DNA from: Alphaproteobacteria bacterium
Lineage (GTDB): Bacteria > Pseudomonadota > Alphaproteobacteria > Rickettsiales > JAFLCR01
Direction: 5' to 3'
Assembly (NCBI GenBank): GCA_017302755.1
Contig: JAFLCR010000132.1
Coordinates: forward strand, 1-6,587
Length of the DNA: 6,587 bases
Part shown: one piece after another, positions 1 through 5,918 of the stretch
Position numbering within the stretch: position 1 is the stretch's first letter
Layout of the letters: every line of letters starts with the position of its first letter
Notes under the pieces: generated by a model
Databases searched by the model: none
Seen by the model: only the letters and a program-made list of their open reading frames with translations
Told to the model about the DNA's origin: nothing
Translations under genes and position numbers: made by a program

Positions 1-602
1 GCCGCATCGACCTTGCGCTCTTCGACGTCGCGCTCGCCATGCTCGCCAACCAGGCCAGCAACTATCTCGTTTCTGGTCAGGTGCCGGGAAGGATTGGCAA
101 CACCCACCCCACCATCGTGCCGTACCAGCTGTTCCAGACCGCCGACAATCCGTTCGTGCTGGCGGTCGGCAATGACGGCCAGTTCCGCAAGTTCTGCGAC
201 GTGACCGGCACACCGGAGCTGGGCCGCGACCCCCGCTACGCCACCAACAAGGAGCGCGTGAAGCATCGCGATCAGCTTACGGCCATTCTTGCTCCGATCT
301 TCCGTGCGCGTACGGCGCAGGCCTGGTTCGAGCTGCTCGCGCCGGAGGGCATTCCCTGCAGCCCGGTGCTTTCCATTGGCGAGGCGCTGGCGCACAAGCA
401 GGCCATCAACCGCGGCGCGGTTGGCGCGTATGAGCATGCGGTCGGAGTCGTGAAGCACATTACCTCACCGGTGCACGGGCTGGCGGGAAAAACTTCTGCC
501 CCGCCACAGCTGGGCGCGGATACTGAGAATGTGCTCAGAGATATTCTAGGGTTTGCTCCGGCGGATGTGGCGCTCTTGCGCGCCTCAGGAGCCATCGCTT
601 AA
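1..602 (+). CDS. CaiB/BaiF family (class III) CoA-transferase, C-terminal part (5' end outside window)
   Basis: The frame is open from the first base (first full codon at 3) to the TAA at 600-602, giving 199 residues. Family members are about 390-400 residues, so roughly the C-terminal half is present. These enzymes move CoA between a CoA thioester and a carboxylic acid through an aspartyl-CoA intermediate; the catalytic Asp lies in the missing N-terminal half. Visible family features are the entry helix (RIDLALFDVALAMLANQ), the GNTHPTIVPYQLF segment, AVGNDGQFRKFC, a DPRYATNKERV stretch, the GIPCSPV segment followed by EALAHKQAINRG, and a C-terminal PPQLGADTENVL. The exact substrate cannot be read from this half, so formyl-CoA, succinyl-CoA or carnitine-type transferases all remain possible. 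The frame is intact. The stop overlaps that of the convergent gene downstream, and no terminator hairpin is visible between them. Confidence 0.93.
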   Translation, partial: RIDLALFDVALAMLANQASNYLVSGQVPGRIGNTHPTIVPYQLFQTADNPFVLAVGNDGQFRKFCDVTGTPELGRDPRYATNKERVKHRDQLTAILAPIFRARTAQAWFELLAPEGIPCSPVLSIGEALAHKQAINRGAVGAYEHAVGVVKHITSPVHGLAGKTSAPPQLGADTENVLRDILGFAPADVALLRASGAIA

Positions 603-1303
603 CGGATGAGCCGAAGCGCCGGGCTGTCCGCTGCGGTCTGGATGCCTTCCAGGCTTTTATCCTTCAGGTCGCGTACCAGCGGATAGATTTCTTCCGCGCA
701 CATCAACAGCCCGCTTTTGTTCAAGCTTGCTGCCACCAGATCACTCAGCAGCCCGTTTACAGTCCAGTGTGTGGCGGCTTCCGGAGTTCCATAATGCGCG
801 ACGGCGATGTCTAAAAGTTCTGGCCGCGTGAGAATCTGTGTCTGCAGCGCGTGGATGACCCAGTTGCTTTGCGCGGAGGAAAGGAGCGCATAGCCGCATT
901 TTTTACGCGACTCAGGCAGACCCTCCCGTACAAGCTCGGGGTGCAGCTTAAGATATGCGAACTCAAGCTCTGTATACCCGCGCGCGCCGAGGTAAAGAAT
1001 GTTGCGGATGGCCGTATCGCGCCAGAAGGTGCGCGCCAGTTCCTCTCCTTGCGGATCGGGCAGCTTCTGCCCGTTCTTGCGTTGCCCTACTCTGCCGCCT
1101 GGCATGTCGCCCTCGTCGATCGCAGTGGTCAGGGCGGAAAACCGTTCGTGCAGCTGCTCAAGCTTCCATGGCGGAAGCGAAGAGTGTGCTCTCCAGTCTG
1201 AAGTGCCGACCTGCCACGCATCCGCGCAGGCTGGCTCATGCGGAAGCGCCAGCAGGGCAAGTCTAGCGGCGGAAGAGTCCTCCACGTTCATGGGACGCCC
1301 CAC
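599..1303 (-). CDS. hypothetical protein, second gene of an orphan pair
   Basis: I do not recognise this 234-residue protein. It looks soluble: there is no signal peptide and no membrane segment. Residues 45-65 and 85-215 appear mostly helical, with several Trp (W30, W37, W46, W94, W148, W180). A polar Gly/Lys-rich stretch lies at about 68-82 (GGRVGQRKNGQK). No catalytic motif stands out. The start is uncertain. A GTG at 1303-1301 shares its first G with the TAG stop of the upstream gene (TAGTG), an arrangement typical of translational coupling. An ATG at 1291-1289 would give a product four residues shorter, and a GGGG lies six bases before it. The stop overlaps that of the convergent CoA-transferase. 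Coupling to the upstream gene suggests the two products act together, which is inference only. Confidence 0.72.
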   Translation of the reverse strand: MGRPMNVEDSSAARLALLALPHEPACADAWQVGTSDWRAHSSLPPWKLEQLHERFSALTTAIDEGDMPGGRVGQRKNGQKLPDPQGEELARTFWRDTAIRNILYLGARGYTELEFAYLKLHPELVREGLPESRKKCGYALLSSAQSNWVIHALQTQILTRPELLDIAVAHYGTPEAATHWTVNGLLSDLVAASLNKSGLLMCAEEIYPLVRDLKDKSLEGIQTAADSPALRLIR

Positions 1304-2313
1304 TACCTACGTCTTACTATGGTTTCCGGCTCAGCGTCCAGGAAGTCTTCCGGCAATTCACCATCCCCCTTTTCACGCATCAGTTCGCGCAGGGACTGGC
1401 GAGTCCACTTCTGCTTGGTGCCTTCTTCATCGTCCTCAAACGGACGTCCCTTGCGCTTGCGCCCTGGTTCCACTGTGCCGGTTTCCAAAAGGTTGTTGGC
1501 GCCTGCAGTGAAACGCTCGAGATCGTGCTCGAAGGTGAACATAGCGAAACGGGTGCGGTCATGATGCAGGTAACCATGCTCGCGCAGCCAGGCGATCTGT
1601 TCCTTAGCCGCGCTGGCAGCTTTCTGAAGCTCGTCGAGGTGATCGTCCCCAAGCTCCACGCCTCGGTACCAATAGGTAGCGCCGGCCTTCACCGCCTCCT
1701 TTACGTCCTGGGCGAGCGTGTCGATTACGTCTTCCAACAAGGTGATGGCAAGATTCAGGGAGGTGGGATAATCGCCGACGCCCATACGGCCTTTCCTGTT
1801 GAGCAGGCGGTCGAGCATGTCGATGCGATGCCCGTTTTCATAATTGCTGGCGTCGCGAATAGTAAGATTGGTGCGGGCGAAGATATCAAGAATGCCGTCT
1901 ATATGATCATGCTCGGCAATAGTGCCCAAGGCGAGGCGAAGGCGGCGCATGCCATTGCGGAAGGGCTGGCCCTCCAATTCATCGGTCATGTATTCACGCA
2001 GCGTATGCACGAATTCGCGAATCGGATCAAGGTGAAGGCGTTGCTCCTCCGCCGTGGAAATACGACCCTCCCATGCGATGTCGCCTTCCGCTGCGGCTGC
2101 ATATTCATACCGTGCCTTACGCGCCTGGAAAAGCAGTTGCGGAAGATCCCGGCGCAAGACGGTGACGGTGTACTGCTCATACCCGTCTATGGTCTGATGA
2201 GCATGCACCTTCGCGCTCGAAATACCTTCGTCGACGCGGTAAAACTCAAAGGTGCCATATCCCGCTTTCGCGCGAAAAAACATGGTGACTTCAGAGGCGG
2301 AGGTATCGGCCAT
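1303..2313 (-). CDS. hypothetical protein, first gene of an orphan pair
   Basis: I do not recognise this 336-residue protein. It has no signal peptide or membrane segment. The N-terminal part (about 10-75) has a beta-rich look (MFFRAKAGYGTFEFYRV, then YEQYTVTVLRRDL). The middle (about 90-280) is charged and probably helical. The C-terminus (about 283-336) is low in complexity, with a basic GRKRKGR run, an acidic EDDEE run and an RRR end, so it is probably a flexible tail that might contact nucleic acid or a partner. I chose the ATG at 2313 because an AGGAG lies six bases before it. An in-frame ATG at 2343 would add ten residues but has no ribosome binding site. The opposite strand also carries a long open frame here. 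I prefer the minus frame because of its ribosome binding site, its charge pattern and the exact junction with the next gene. Confidence 0.75.
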   Translation of the reverse strand: MADTSASEVTMFFRAKAGYGTFEFYRVDEGISSAKVHAHQTIDGYEQYTVTVLRRDLPQLLFQARKARYEYAAAAEGDIAWEGRISTAEEQRLHLDPIREFVHTLREYMTDELEGQPFRNGMRRLRLALGTIAEHDHIDGILDIFARTNLTIRDASNYENGHRIDMLDRLLNRKGRMGVGDYPTSLNLAITLLEDVIDTLAQDVKEAVKAGATYWYRGVELGDDHLDELQKAASAAKEQIAWLREHGYLHHDRTRFAMFTFEHDLERFTAGANNLLETGTVEPGRKRKGRPFEDDEEGTKQKWTRQSLRELMREKGDGELPEDFLDAEPETIVRRR

Positions 2314-2319
2314 GGCGGG

Positions 2320-2324
2320 CTCCT
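2320..2324 (-). promoter_or_regulatory. ribosome binding site that fixes the start at 2313
   Basis: On the minus strand, AGGAG is followed by six bases (cccgcc) and then the ATG at 2313. This is the strongest Shine-Dalgarno match near this gene and favours the 336-residue product over the longer reading from 2343. Confidence 0.7.
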
Positions 2325-2344
2325 GAAATGGTTCCCCCCGCATC

Positions 2345-2375
2345 TTAATAGATGAGCATGACAGCCGCGTGACAA
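2345..2375 (-). promoter_or_regulatory. weak candidate promoter for the orphan gene pair
   Basis: Reading the minus strand, TTGTCA (2375-2370, five of six matches to TTGACA) is followed after 19 bases by TATTAA (2350-2345, four of six matches to TATAAT). The spacer is longer than ideal. The 69-base gap after the hydrolase gene has no terminator hairpin, so read-through from that gene is an equally good explanation for expression. Confidence 0.22.
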
Positions 2376-2382
2376 AGACCGG

Positions 2383-3033
2383 CTAAGCGGCCAACCTGGA
2401 TTTTAGAAATTTTCCTGCAATATCAATTCCTTCTGGATCGATGCCATGCGGCAATCCTGGCCGGGCATGGGTTTCAACCGTAAAACCAGCCTCTTTGAGC
2501 GCTTTTTCCGCGGCGGCCATGGTCTCGAACGGCACCACGAGATCCTCCTCGCCGTGCACCAGGCAGACTGGCGGTTTCGAGATGGCTTCCTTGGCAAGCA
2601 GGTGCGCGCCCATGAGCGCGCCGGAAAACCCGGCTAGCCCCGCGCAGGGCTTGGCCCGGCGGGGCAGGGCGTGCAGCGCCGTCATCGTGCCCTGCGAAAA
2701 CCCCAGCACGCCAAGCTTCGATTCCTCCAGCCCGTGCTTCTTCAGCTCCTCATCGATCCAGGCGTTTAGCACCGGTTCGGCCTTGCGCACGCCGGCGAGC
2801 ATGGCTTCGGCGCTCCACTCCCGCAGCGAGAACCATTGCCGCCCGAACGGCGCCATATCGCAGGGCTCCGGCGCATCCGGAGAAAGAAAGAGCGCGTCCG
2901 GCAGAAACTCCGCCAGCAGCGGGGCAAGGGAAATCAGATCGTTGCCATCCGCCCCCAGCCCGTGCAGCAGCACAACGAGCTGTTGAGGCGCATGGCCGCT
3001 TTTGGGGGCGAAGTGGGGGCCGGAGAGGGTCAT
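2383..3033 (-). CDS. alpha/beta-hydrolase, phospholipase/carboxylesterase family (YpfH-like)
   Basis: This 216-residue cytoplasmic serine hydrolase belongs to the phospholipase/carboxylesterase family (Abhydrolase_2), whose members cleave short acyl or thioester bonds and are usually 200-230 residues long. The oxyanion-hole segment VVLLHGLGADGND is at about 20-32. The nucleophile Ser113 sits in GFSQG (111-115). The acid is probably Asp164 in HGEEDLVVP, and the catalytic His196 is in GLPHGID. There is no signal peptide or membrane segment. I chose the ATG at 3033 because AAGGA (3046-3042 on the minus strand) stands eight bases before it and the product then opens with a normal family N-terminus. 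A longer frame from 3084 adds 17 residues (MFMDSRLRGNDN and so on) that are simply translated intergenic repeat. The gene is divergent from the etf cluster. The natural substrate is unknown. Confidence 0.92.
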   Translation of the reverse strand: MTLSGPHFAPKSGHAPQQLVVLLHGLGADGNDLISLAPLLAEFLPDALFLSPDAPEPCDMAPFGRQWFSLREWSAEAMLAGVRKAEPVLNAWIDEELKKHGLEESKLGVLGFSQGTMTALHALPRRAKPCAGLAGFSGALMGAHLLAKEAISKPPVCLVHGEEDLVVPFETMAAAEKALKEAGFTVETHARPGLPHGIDPEGIDIAGKFLKSRLAA

Positions 3034-3050
3034 AAGCGGGTTCCTTGCAT

Positions 3051-3079
3051 TGTCATTCCCGCGAAGGCGGGAATCCATA
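3051..3079 (+). repeat. intergenic dyad repeat, copy A
   Basis: This 29-bp element contains the dyad attcccgc-gaag-gcgggaat at 3055-3074, an 8-bp stem with a 4-base loop. It is an exact inverted copy of 3130-3158. This type of sequence is widespread between genes in many proteobacteria, resembles REP-like elements and the ATTCCC-N8-GGGAAT core of neisserial dRS3 repeats, and commonly appears as a spurious MDSRLRGND peptide in over-extended gene models. It ends 17 bp before the hydrolase ATG. That places it in or just upstream of the hydrolase leader, so it is not positioned as a terminator for a neighbouring gene. Confidence 0.9.
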
Positions 3080-3129
3080 AACACTAGCGGCCAAATGAAG
3101 CGCCGACGGCTATTTCAACCGTCCGTGGC

Positions 3130-3158
3130 TATGGATTCCCGCCTTCGCGGGAATGACA
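3130..3158 (-). repeat. intergenic dyad repeat, copy B (inverted relative to copy A)
   Basis: This is the exact reverse complement of 3051-3079, and it contains its own dyad at 3135-3154. The two copies bracket a 50-bp spacer (3080-3129). In single-stranded form they could fold either as two small hairpins or as one 29-bp stem with a 50-base loop. Within the spacer is a weaker dyad, gacgg (3105-3109) with ccgtc (3119-3123). No flanking direct repeat or transposase gene is visible. Confidence 0.9.
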
Positions 3159-3162
3159 TAAT
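3154..3162 (+). promoter_or_regulatory. candidate extended -10 element for the plus-strand cluster
   Basis: TGACATAAT differs from the extended -10 consensus TGnTATAAT at one base. It is formed by the outer end of repeat copy B plus the adjacent flanking bases. Transcription would begin near 3169, giving a leader of about 50 bases before the ATG at 3222. No good -35 box lies at the right distance, as the bases there belong to the repeat. This is an inference from motif matching only. Confidence 0.25.
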
Positions 3163-3221
3163 ACTGGCGCCGCGCCGCATTCGGGCATACACTGCCGCCT
3201 CCTTTCTTACAAGGCATACCC

Positions 3222-3413
3222 ATGAGTTTCCTGTTCGTTCTCTTGCTGCTCAGCATGGTCGCGGCACTGGCCGCGTTAGGCCTCGGGCTTTTTTCGATGC
3301 TGAAAGGGGGTGAATTCAACCGCAAATATGGTAACAAGCTGATGGTATGGCGCGTGGCGGCGCAAGGCATTGCCGTCGGCGCGCTTTTCCTGATGTTTTT
3401 GCTGGGGGCATAA
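3222..3413 (+). CDS. twin transmembrane protein, HIG1 (hypoxia-induced) domain family
   Basis: This 63-residue protein has two membrane segments, at about 3-24 and 45-62. The polar loop between them, GGEFNRKYGNKLMVWR (about 29-44), matches the conserved core of alphaproteobacterial HIG1-domain proteins (HIG_1_N), as does the AQGIAVGALFLM run after it. The family is related to mitochondrial HIGD/Rcf1 proteins, which assist cytochrome c oxidase and respiratory supercomplexes. The bacterial role is less defined, and a function at the inner membrane near the respiratory chain is inferred. The start is supported by AAGG at 3211-3214, seven bases before the ATG. This is the first gene of the cluster, and only one base separates its TAA from the next ATG. 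Confidence 0.86.
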   Translation: MSFLFVLLLLSMVAALAALGLGLFSMLKGGEFNRKYGNKLMVWRVAAQGIAVGALFLMFLLGA

Positions 3414-3414
3414 A

Positions 3415-3990
3415 ATGGTTAAACTGACGCGCATCTACACCAAGGGCGGCGACAAGGGCAACACCTCGCTCGGCGACGGCTCCCGCGTGGCGAAGCACAG
3501 CGCCCGCATCGGCGCGACTGGCACGGTGGACGAGGCCAATTCGACGATCGGCGTGGCGCGGCTCTACGCCGAAGGCTACCAGGATCTGATGCTGGAACGC
3601 ATCCAGCACGATTTGTTCGATGTCGGGGCGGATCTCTGCACTCCCGGCGAAACGTTTGACGATCCCGCCCAGCTGCGCATTCGCCCCAAGCAGACGGAAC
3701 GTTTGGAATCCGAAATCGACATGCTCAACGGCGAACTTCCGGCGCTTAATTCTTTCGTGCTGCCCGGTGGCGGCGAGGCGGGTTCCTACCTTCATCTCGC
3801 CCGCGCCGTGGTACGCCGCGCCGAGCGCGACATCACCCTGCTCGCCGCGAGTGAACCGGTGAACCCGGAAGTACTGCGCTACATCAACCGCCTGTCCGAC
3901 CACCTCTTTGTGCTGGCGCGTCACCTGAACGCCAAAGGCAAGGGCGACGTGCTGTGGAAGCCGGGCGTGAACAATAAGGAAGCCTCGTAA
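3415..3990 (+). CDS. cob(I)yrinic acid a,c-diamide (cob(I)alamin) adenosyltransferase, PduO/MMAB type
   Basis: This 191-residue protein transfers the 5'-deoxyadenosyl group of ATP to cob(I)alamin to form adenosylcobalamin, in the cytoplasm and usually as a trimer. The N-terminal ATP-binding signature TKGGDKGNTSLGDG is at 9-22. Other family motifs are VDEANSTIG (38-46), FVLPGG (114-119), RAVVRRAER (130-138, with the Arg130, Arg134 and Glu137 pattern also found in human MMAB), and YINRLSDHLFVLAR (156-169). Length and motif order match full-length family members, and the frame is intact. A G-rich stretch at 3404-3408 lies six bases before the ATG. One base separates it from the genes on either side, so it is probably co-transcribed with etfB. 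With no diol-dehydratase genes in view, its product most likely serves methylmalonyl-CoA mutase, but that gene is not in the window. Confidence 0.96.
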   Translation: MVKLTRIYTKGGDKGNTSLGDGSRVAKHSARIGATGTVDEANSTIGVARLYAEGYQDLMLERIQHDLFDVGADLCTPGETFDDPAQLRIRPKQTERLESEIDMLNGELPALNSFVLPGGGEAGSYLHLARAVVRRAERDITLLAASEPVNPEVLRYINRLSDHLFVLARHLNAKGKGDVLWKPGVNNKEAS

Positions 3991-3991
3991 G

Positions 3992-4741
3992 ATGAAAATC
4001 CTGGTCGCTGTTAAACGTGTCGTCGATTATAATGTCAAAGTCCATGTCAAGGCCGACGGTTCCGGTGTCGAAACCGCAAATGTCCGCATGTCGATGAACC
4101 CCTTCGACGAAATCGCCGTCGAAGAAGCCGTACGCTTGAAAGAAAAAAATATCGCCACCGAAATCGTTGTGGTTTCGCTGGGTCCAGCGCAAGCGCAGGA
4201 AACCATCCGCACCGCCATGGCCATCGGCGCCGACCGCGGCATCCTGGTGCAGACCGACGCCGCGCTCGAATCCCTTGCCGTCGGCAAGCTGCTTGCGAAG
4301 ATTGCCGCCGAGGAACAACCCCAGCTTATCATTCTCGGCAAGCAGGCAATTGACGACGACGCCAACCAGACCGGCCAGATGCTCGCCGCGTTGCTCGGCT
4401 GGCCGCAGGGCACGTTCGCCTCGAAGCTCGAAATCGCCGACGGCAAGGCGCAGGTGACGCGCGAAGTCGATGGCGGCCTTGCCACGGTTTCGCTGACGCT
4501 TCCGGCCGTGGTCACCACGGATCTTCGCCTCAACGAGCCGCGCTATGCGACCCTTCCCAACATCATGAAAGCGCGCGCCAAGCCGCTTGCCACCAAGACA
4601 CCCGCCGATTATGGCGTGGACGCGAGCCCGCGCCTCAAGACGCTTAAAGTCGCCGCGCCCGCCAAGCGCCAGGGCGGCAAGAAGGTGGGGTCCGTGGCGG
4701 AGCTGGTGGAAAAGCTCAAGACTGAAGCCAAAGTGCTTTGA
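3992..4741 (+). CDS. etfB: electron transfer flavoprotein subunit beta
   Basis: This 249-residue subunit pairs with EtfA to accept electrons from acyl-CoA dehydrogenases and pass them to ETF-quinone oxidoreductase. It is full length for the family. It opens with MKILVAVKRVVDYNVKV and has the conserved NPFDEIAVEEAVRLKE (36-51). The AMP-binding region LGKQAIDDDANQTGQM is at about 115-130. The ETF-beta signature runs from about 155 to 175 (VTREVDGG to LPAVVT). The recognition loop LRLNEPRYATLPNIMKA (about 178-194) includes Leu188, equivalent to the human leucine that anchors the dehydrogenase partner. This close match to mitochondrial ETF marks it as the housekeeping type, not the nitrogen-fixation (Fix) or bifurcating type. 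AGGA at 3977-3980 is eleven bases before the ATG, slightly long, so coupling to the upstream gene is likely. Confidence 0.98.
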   Translation: MKILVAVKRVVDYNVKVHVKADGSGVETANVRMSMNPFDEIAVEEAVRLKEKNIATEIVVVSLGPAQAQETIRTAMAIGADRGILVQTDAALESLAVGKLLAKIAAEEQPQLIILGKQAIDDDANQTGQMLAALLGWPQGTFASKLEIADGKAQVTREVDGGLATVSLTLPAVVTTDLRLNEPRYATLPNIMKARAKPLATKTPADYGVDASPRLKTLKVAAPAKRQGGKKVGSVAELVEKLKTEAKVL

Positions 4742-4745
4742 CGCC

Positions 4746-5909
4746 ATGTCGGTGCTTCCTTTTCAGGGCGGTTCCCACCTGACGCTGGGCGCGGAAATCG
4801 AATTCCAGCTTATCGATCCTGAAAGCCTCGACCTCTGCGGCCGCGCCGAGGACGTGCTGCGCCTGGCCCGCCGCCACAGCGACCGCGTGACGCCGGAAAT
4901 CTTCCAGAGCATGGTCGAGATCAACAGCAATATCTGCGAAACCGTCACGGCCATCGATGCCGATATGTCCGCGCACATCGCCGTGCTCCAGGAAGCGGCC
5001 CGCGTGTCTGACGTGCTGCTTTCCACCACCGGCAGCCACCCCACGGCGCGCTACAGCGAGCGCCGCATCTTTGAGAACGAGCGCTATAAGAAACTCCTCG
5101 ACCGCAACCAATGGATCGCGCGCCGCCTCATGATTTTCGGCCTGCATATCCACCTCGGCATGAAGGATGCGGAAACCTGCATCCTCTACAATAATTTCTT
5201 TCTGCATTTCATTCCCCACCTCCTGGCGTTGTCGGCGAGCTCGCCCTTCTGGCAGGGCGATGCGACAGGGCTTGCCTCCTGCCGCGCCACGGTGTTCGAA
5301 GCCATGCCGACCGGCGGCCATCCCTGCCGTTTCCAGAACTGGCGCGATTTCAGCGACACCTGCCAGGCGCTGCTCGCCTCGAAGGCGATTCATTCGCATA
5401 AGGATCTCTGGTGGGATCTGCGCCCTAGCCCCGATTACGGCACGCTCGAAATCCGCGTCTGCGACGGCGTGGCCACGATGCGGGAGACGCTGGCCATTGT
5501 CGCGTTCGCCCACGGCCTGGCGCGGTGGTATGAAAACCACGTCGAGCAGGCGCCGGCGCTGGTCTACGAGCTGGGCTCTCCGCCGCCCATGTGGCTGATT
5601 CGCGAAAATAAATGGCGCGCGCTGCGCCACGGGCTTGGGGCGGAGATCGTCGTGGGGGCGGACGGCAAGAACGTCCCGCTCGCCGAGGATATCCGTTTCT
5701 GGCTGAAGCAGGTGCAGCCGTTCAGCGACGCGCTGGGAGATACGAAATACCTTGCCGGAATCCATGAAATTCTGGAAAAAGGAGCCAGCCACGCCCGCCA
5801 GCAGGCCCGTTTCGCGAAAAGCGGCGACCTGACGGACGTGATCAGCCATAATTGCGATGAATTCGCTTTCGGCGCGCCGCTGTGGCCCGCCGAAAGCGCC
5901 GCAGCCTAG
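4746..5909 (+). CDS. carboxylate-amine ligase, YbdK/GCS2 family (glutamate-cysteine ligase family 2)
   Basis: This 387-residue protein belongs to the GCS2 family, ATP-dependent ligases that join a carboxylate to an amine through an acyl phosphate. E. coli YbdK is the reference member and has weak gamma-glutamylcysteine activity; the true substrate here is unknown. Family hallmarks are LGAEIEFQLID (14-24, with the metal-binding type Glu17 and Glu19), GSHPTARYSE (96-105), FGLHIHLG (131-138), LSASSPFWQGDATG (162-175) and WWDLRPSPDYGTLEIRVCD (222-240). I chose the ATG at 4746, four bases after the etfB stop, because the reading then begins at the normal N-terminus just before LTLGAEIEF; there is no clear Shine-Dalgarno, so translation may depend on coupling. 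Its frame stays open upstream inside etfB, but that part is a shadow. Its position between etfB and etfA is unusual. Confidence 0.93.
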   Translation: MSVLPFQGGSHLTLGAEIEFQLIDPESLDLCGRAEDVLRLARRHSDRVTPEIFQSMVEINSNICETVTAIDADMSAHIAVLQEAARVSDVLLSTTGSHPTARYSERRIFENERYKKLLDRNQWIARRLMIFGLHIHLGMKDAETCILYNNFFLHFIPHLLALSASSPFWQGDATGLASCRATVFEAMPTGGHPCRFQNWRDFSDTCQALLASKAIHSHKDLWWDLRPSPDYGTLEIRVCDGVATMRETLAIVAFAHGLARWYENHVEQAPALVYELGSPPPMWLIRENKWRALRHGLGAEIVVGADGKNVPLAEDIRFWLKQVQPFSDALGDTKYLAGIHEILEKGASHARQQARFAKSGDLTDVISHNCDEFAFGAPLWPAESAAA

Positions 5910-5912
5910 GGA
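5908..5912 (+). promoter_or_regulatory. ribosome binding site of etfA
   Basis: AGGGA overlaps the TAG stop of the preceding gene and lies six bases before the etfA ATG at 5919. A two-codon frame (ATG CGA TGA, 5914-5922) overlaps the etfA start codon. It is probably incidental but could affect initiation. Confidence 0.6.
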
Positions 5913-5918
5913 AATGCG

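Noticed and set aside
1525..2355. Open frame of 276 codons on the plus strand opposite the 336-residue hypothetical gene
   Set aside because: It has no ribosome binding site at its start and no domain. The minus frame has a strong AGGAG and an exact junction with the next gene. As the minus gene is itself unrecognised, this rejection is less certain than the others.
2344..2382. Terminator between the hydrolase and the orphan pair
   Set aside because: No stem-loop followed by T residues could be found on the minus strand.
3051..3158. Repeat pair read as a rho-independent terminator
   Set aside because: It lies between two gene starts, and neither hairpin is followed by a T-run.
3051..3158. 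Repeat pair read as a CRISPR array or insertion-sequence ends
   Set aside because: There are only two units and they are inverted, not direct. There is no transposase frame in the 50-bp interior and no target-site duplication.
4587..4745. 53-codon N-terminal extension of the carboxylate-amine ligase overlapping etfB
   Set aside because: The extension is Arg/Pro/Ser-rich shadow translation of etfB, and the family N-terminus begins just after the ATG at 4746.
3884..4747. Open frame of 287 codons on the minus strand opposite etfB
   Set aside because: It is the shadow of an unmistakable etfB, and its His/Gly/Arg-rich composition is typical of an antisense translation.
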